In this document: positions 60,339 through 64,000 of the stretch, in pieces
How positions within the stretch are numbered: position 1 is the first letter of the stretch
Layout: each line of letters starts with the position of its first letter
Assembly: GCF_003628445.1 (NCBI RefSeq)
Contig: NZ_RBZO01000004.1
Span: 62,001 to 126,000, forward strand
Source: Oceanobacillus bengalensis
GTDB taxonomy: Bacteria > Bacillota > Bacilli > Bacillales > Amphibacillaceae
Direction of reading: 5' to 3'
Length of the DNA: 64,000 bases
Program-made: the position numbers and the translations under genes
Notes under the pieces: generated by a model
The model's database searches: none
The model's input: the letters and a program-made list of their open reading frames with translations, nothing else
Told to the model about the DNA's origin: nothing

Positions 60339-60815
60339 TTATGCTCGATCCTCTTTCGTCGGTCCCATCACACCAGGTACATGCAGACCAGCTTGCCTTA
60401 AAAGAACTGTCATTTGACCACGATGATGCGTTTGATGTTCAATAAGCACACGTAATAATGCTCCCCTAGGTGTATCCTTACCATGGTTATCAACTGTTTC
60501 TATTAATTTTTCATCTGTGAAGTTCTTTTCTACCTCGCTTTTGACTGCTTCAGATACTTCCTTATATGCTTGCACTATGTCTTTGGCTTTATTAGGTACA
60601 ACTCTCACATCACCCGGTGAAGTAATATGTAGACCTACTAACCCAGAAAAATACACAGGAGCTGTTGAAATATGCCATCCAAGCCATCCAAGTGTACTAT
60701 GCCCCTCTACGATAGCTTGATCTAATTTCTCATCGGATAACGATTCTAACACTTGAAGTGTTCCATTTGTAGCAAAAGACCAATCTGCTAAAAAGTCATC
60801 TACTTTACGATACAT
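60339..60815 (-). CDS. DinB/YfiT-family metal-binding protein
   Basis: 158 residues from ATG 60815 (GGGG upstream). Four-helix-bundle DinB pattern: DFLADWSFATNGTLQVLESL, GWLGWHISTAPVYFSGL with the first metal His, and LIEHQTHHRGQMTVLLRQAG with the H-x3-H pair. Members are putative thiol-dependent transferases or stress proteins; the substrate is unknown. Monocistronic. Confidence 0.9.
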   Translation of the reverse strand: MYRKVDDFLADWSFATNGTLQVLESLSDEKLDQAIVEGHSTLGWLGWHISTAPVYFSGLVGLHITSPGDVRVVPNKAKDIVQAYKEVSEAVKSEVEKNFTDEKLIETVDNHGKDTPRGALLRVLIEHQTHHRGQMTVLLRQAGLHVPGVMGPTKEDRA

Positions 60816-60906
60816 CAAATTACCCCTTTTCAATTATGATTATGTTCATTATATCTTCTAGATAGGGTACCTGTCACTACCTTAGTTTTCGAAAGTATTT
60901 GACATA

Positions 60907-61569
60907 TTAACTCTTTATTTCATTGTTACTCATTATTTCTATTTCGTCTAATGCTTGGGACGCTAAGTGGTCTGCTTCTCTGTTTAATTTCCTAGAAACA
61001 ACCTCATATTCTGGTGTAATTCCTAATTTTTTAATTTGCTTTTCTACTCGATCAATCCACTTTAATAATTCTTCCTCATAGCATGGCCATTCATCTGTTA
61101 ATTGATTTATGACAACTTTTGAATCACCAATAAAAGTAACCGACATGTGATGAACCCCTAAAATCTCTAATTCCTGTAAACCGAGATGCAGTGCTGCATA
61201 TTCTGCTTCATTATTCGTATCGAGTTCATCTACAAGAGCATTTTTCCTTATACGAAACGGCTTATCATTTTGCTCGTAATAAATGGCACAGCCTAAGCCT
61301 GATTTTTTCGTTTTAATATCAAACCCACCATCAAAGTAAACCTTAATATTATGCGGTTCGGTTTTAATTTCCTCCAGGAATTTCCTTAATTCTTTAACTG
61401 TCCACGTTTGGTCATGACGGTCGATAAAAATTAATTCTTTTGCTCGTCCCGTTTTCTCTAGGTCTTCTGCTAAAAGTAGTGCCTTCTTTGCTTTCATCTC
61501 ATCTGATTGGAACGTTGTTTCCGTTCCTTTTGGTGTTTTATACAATAACTCTATTCTAACATCCATCAT
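60907..61569 (-). CDS. RNase H-like (RNase HI family) protein
   Basis: 220 residues. The C-terminal 145 form an RNase HI-type domain with the acidic active-site residues in KVYFDGGFD, NNEAEYAAL, FIGDSKVVINQL and NREADHLASQA. An N-terminal extension of about 70 residues (RIELLYKTPKGTETTFQSDE, WTVKELRKFLEEI) is typical of the YpeP-like Bacillus group rather than E. coli RnhA. Role: probable cleavage of RNA in RNA-DNA hybrids; the exact substrate is not known. GGGGTG precedes the ATG pair. Confidence 0.9.
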   Translation of the reverse strand: MMDVRIELLYKTPKGTETTFQSDEMKAKKALLLAEDLEKTGRAKELIFIDRHDQTWTVKELRKFLEEIKTEPHNIKVYFDGGFDIKTKKSGLGCAIYYEQNDKPFRIRKNALVDELDTNNEAEYAALHLGLQELEILGVHHMSVTFIGDSKVVINQLTDEWPCYEEELLKWIDRVEKQIKKLGITPEYEVVSRKLNREADHLASQALDEIEIMSNNEIKS

Positions 61570-61699
61570 TGTTCACCCCATAATAAGGTTAAATTTAATA
61601 CCATTATTAAGGATAACCCTACAAATGTAAAATTATATCAACGGTGCCTGTCACTCGTCGAAGTTTGTCGGAATTTATCTATATTTGTCAATACACATA

Positions 61700-61732
61700 A
61701 AAATACCCTACAAGATAATTGTAGGGTATTTT
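61700..61732 (-). terminator. Terminator of the RND pump gene
   Basis: A perfect stem AAAATACCCTACAA/TTGTAGGGTATTTT, flanked by A and T runs, directly after the RND stop; it can work in both directions. Confidence 0.88.
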
Positions 61733-61736
61733 CATT

Positions 61737-64000
61737 TTAATTCTCTTCTATTTCTTTACGATTCTTCTTAAATAACCTAGATAAAAATTCATAAACGATT
61801 GGAACGATAATTAACGTTAATAGTGTAGAGCTTGCTAATCCACCGATTACGGTAATTCCGAGACCTTTAGAGACTAAGCCGCCTCCACCTGATCCAACTG
61901 CCAATGGAATTAAAGCTCCGATTGTTGCGATAGCTGTCATTAGAATTGGACGCAAACGTGTTGCCCCTGCCTCTAGAATCGCTTCACGCATTTCCATACC
62001 ATCACGTTCCATATGAATAATTCGGTCTACGAGTACAATAGCATTTGTTACAACAATACCAATTAACATTAATAGACCCATCATAACTGATACTGAAATT
62101 GTCTCACCAGCAATCAGTAGACCTACAAATGATCCGATTACTGCAAATGGTAATGAGAATAGGATAGCAAATGGCGCAAGACCTTCACCAAACGTTACAA
62201 CTAGAATAAAGTATACAATCGCAATTGCTGCAATCATAGCAAAACCTAGTTGTGTAAAGGTTTCTTCCATATCAGCTGCAACACCTGCAACACCGACTGT
62301 TACACCTTTTGGTAAATCTAATTCATCAATCGCCTCGTCAACTTCAGACGTTGCTTTTGAAATATCATCATCAAGGATTGTTCCAGAAACGGTTGCATAG
62401 TATTCGCCACCACTACGCGCAAGTGTATTTAAGGTAGTTCCTTCCTCTACTGTAACAAGCTCAGATAGAGGCATAGTTGTACCTAGTGCTGTAGGTACCT
62501 CAGTCGCTAAAATATCGTCAACTGATTTCGGTTGTTCCACCTGCTTTTGCTGAACAATTACATCTAGCGTATTACCATCTTTTTCAACGGTTGTTAATAT
62601 TTCTTCTGTATTACTTGGGCTTAACATCATCACTATTTGGCCAGTTGTTAAACCGTATTGTAATAATTCATCTTGTTCTACGTTAAATGTGTATTCCACA
62701 TACGCATCTTCAGCGCTTGAAGAAACATCTTCTAAACCATCATTTTCTTTCATTACATCTTCTACCATGACAACTGCTTCATTTAGTTTGTCTAGATCTT
62801 CACTGTAGAACGTGTAACTAACTTCATTTGTAGCCATTCCCATAGAAGAGAAGTCTTGACTCTTCCATTCGCCACTTTGTCCGATATTAAATACATATTC
62901 TTCAATTTCCTCGCGAGCCTCTGGGAAGTCATCCATTTCTGGGTCAAAAATGAGGTACATTAATGAACCTCCGCCACCCATCATCGCTGACATTGGATCA
63001 CTGCTATCGGTCACGGATAATTGAACGATATCAATATCTTCGTGTTTCAGCATTTCTTCTTCAACCACTGAAATGTTCTCTATAGTATCTTCCATTAACT
63101 CGCCAGTTTCTGGTGTGTATGTTAAGTACATTACTTTCTCTTCTTCACTTCCCAAGAAACTAAAACCGATTAATGGCATTAACGCCAAGCTACCTACAAA
63201 TAGGATAATAGCAACAACAGAAGTAATTATCTTATGGTTAAGCGTCCATTTTAGGATGCCCTTGTACCAATTTGCTAATTTACCATGTTCTTTGTGACTA
63301 CTTTCTGTCTTTTCACCATATATTTTCTTCTTAAATAAGAAATGAGATAGTGCTGGAACGATTGTAATCGCAACAATTAGCGATGCACCTAACGCAAATG
63401 TCATCGTCAATGCGAATGGCATAAACAATTCGCCGACCATACCACCGACAAAGATTAAAGGTGCGAAAACTGCCACCGTAACTAATGTGGAAGACATGAT
63501 TGGTTTGAACATTTCAATCGTCGCTTCACGTATAAGTGCTCGGCCTGTTAGTTTCTCTTCTCTTAAATGCATCCGTCTATAAATATTTTCAACTACAACG
63601 ATCGAGTCATCAATAACACGACCGATGGCAACGGTTATCGCACCTAGTGTCATAATATTTAAAGTGATATCTAACCAATTTAATAAAAGTATTGCCATAA
63701 AAATAGAAACTGGTATGGATATAATTGATATAATAGTAGATTTAAAATCACGTAAGAACAGTAGAATGATTAATACCGCGATTAATCCACCAAAAACGGC
63801 TTTTTCTACCATCGTAAACACAGATTCTTCAATTGGTTCACCTTGGTCAAGGGATACATCAACTACAAGACCTTCAATGTTTTCCGTCTCTTCTGCGATT
63901 AAATCCTTCACACTATTTACAACATCTACTGTATTCGCTTCTTGCCCTTTCACAATTTGAATGGCAATCGCGTCTTCCCCATTTGTCCGTGAGATAGACT
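61737..64000 (-). CDS. RND-family efflux transporter (SwrC/AcrB-like), N-terminus outside the window
   Basis: The reading frame continues through the right edge (SISRTNGEDAIAIQI lies before the first in-window GTG), so this is the C-terminal three quarters of a protein of about 1,000 residues. Visible features: two sets of transmembrane helices, one near the right edge of the window (VFGGLIAVLIILLFLRDFKS onward) with GAITVAIGRVIDDSIVVVENIYR, and a second in the C-terminal part with MIGIVVTNAIVLVDRI and a GATRLRPILMTAIATIGALIP segment. A periplasmic-type loop lies between the sets. A single-gene RND pump of this kind in Bacillus is SwrC (YerP), linked to surfactin/drug resistance. Confidence 0.93.
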   Translation of the reverse strand, partial: SISRTNGEDAIAIQIVKGQEANTVDVVNSVKDLIAEETENIEGLVVDVSLDQGEPIEESVFTMVEKAVFGGLIAVLIILLFLRDFKSTIISIISIPVSIFMAILLLNWLDITLNIMTLGAITVAIGRVIDDSIVVVENIYRRMHLREEKLTGRALIREATIEMFKPIMSSTLVTVAVFAPLIFVGGMVGELFMPFALTMTFALGASLIVAITIVPALSHFLFKKKIYGEKTESSHKEHGKLANWYKGILKWTLNHKIITSVVAIILFVGSLALMPLIGFSFLGSEEEKVMYLTYTPETGELMEDTIENISVVEEEMLKHEDIDIVQLSVTDSSDPMSAMMGGGGSLMYLIFDPEMDDFPEAREEIEEYVFNIGQSGEWKSQDFSSMGMATNEVSYTFYSEDLDKLNEAVVMVEDVMKENDGLEDVSSSAEDAYVEYTFNVEQDELLQYGLTTGQIVMMLSPSNTEEILTTVEKDGNTLDVIVQQKQVEQPKSVDDILATEVPTALGTTMPLSELVTVEEGTTLNTLARSGGEYYATVSGTILDDDISKATSEVDEAIDELDLPKGVTVGVAGVAADMEETFTQLGFAMIAAIAIVYFILVVTFGEGLAPFAILFSLPFAVIGSFVGLLIAGETISVSVMMGLLMLIGIVVTNAIVLVDRIIHMERDGMEMREAILEAGATRLRPILMTAIATIGALIPLAVGSGGGGLVSKGLGITVIGGLASSTLLTLIIVPIVYEFLSRLFKKNRKEIEEN

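Overview
The window looks like chromosomal DNA of a low-GC, facultatively anaerobic Bacillaceae member, probably an Oceanobacillus/Virgibacillus-like genus. The basis is Firmicute-type ribosome binding sites, a Bacillus-type Fnr with C-terminal cysteines, two lysine riboswitches, Bacillus-like gene content, and a family of structured GC-rich repeats of a kind I associate with these genera. The species call is inference.

Positions 1-36,800 form an anaerobic nitrogen-oxide respiration island. It opens with a truncated CuA-type oxidase/NO-reductase subunit II. Molybdenum supply follows: moaC, and the operon mobA-moaB-modA-modB. Next come the iron-sulfur regulator Fnr and a very long leftward unit: narG-narH-(repeat insertion)-narJ-narI-membrane protein-TPR protein-moaA-moeB-moeA-moaE-moaD-mobB. 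A nitrate/nitrite transporter fused to a PAS sensor (narK-PAS) diverges from narG. A second complete narGHJI follows, preceded by three small genes including a hemerythrin. Then come a radical SAM/SPASM enzyme, a DUF2249 protein, a lipid-anchored CuA protein, a second Crp/Fnr regulator, and a heme-copper enzyme operon (subunits IIa, II and I, then SCO and a membrane protein). Subunit I keeps all metal-binding histidines but has Asn where ba3 oxidases have the cross-linked active-site Tyr, which points to NO reductase. At least six promoters carry a TGTGA-N6-TCACA-type box at the same distance from a -10 hexamer, tying the island into one FNR-type regulon.

Positions 37,000-64,000 are ordinary accessory and housekeeping genes: a YozG/DUF2975 pair, an XRE-cupin regulator with a damaged or unusual start, a methyltransferase, an M23 lipoprotein, HMG-CoA lyase, a YtcJ-like amidohydrolase behind a lysine riboswitch, an ABC exporter with a duplicated-domain lipoprotein, a transthyretin/HIUase-like protein lacking catalytic residues, metallophosphoesterase, nucleotidyltransferase, ketopantoate reductase, sbcCD, a degenerate serine-recombinase-like protein, dapA behind a second lysine riboswitch, DinB, an RNase H-like protein and an RND efflux pump truncated by the right edge.

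Four copies of a composite repeat of about 420-550 bp (two independently folding modules between imperfect terminal inverted repeats) lie at about 4,780, 13,500, 20,943 and 32,462. Three are between convergent genes and one splits narGH from narJI. Terminal stems of the modules differ between copies in a compensatory way.
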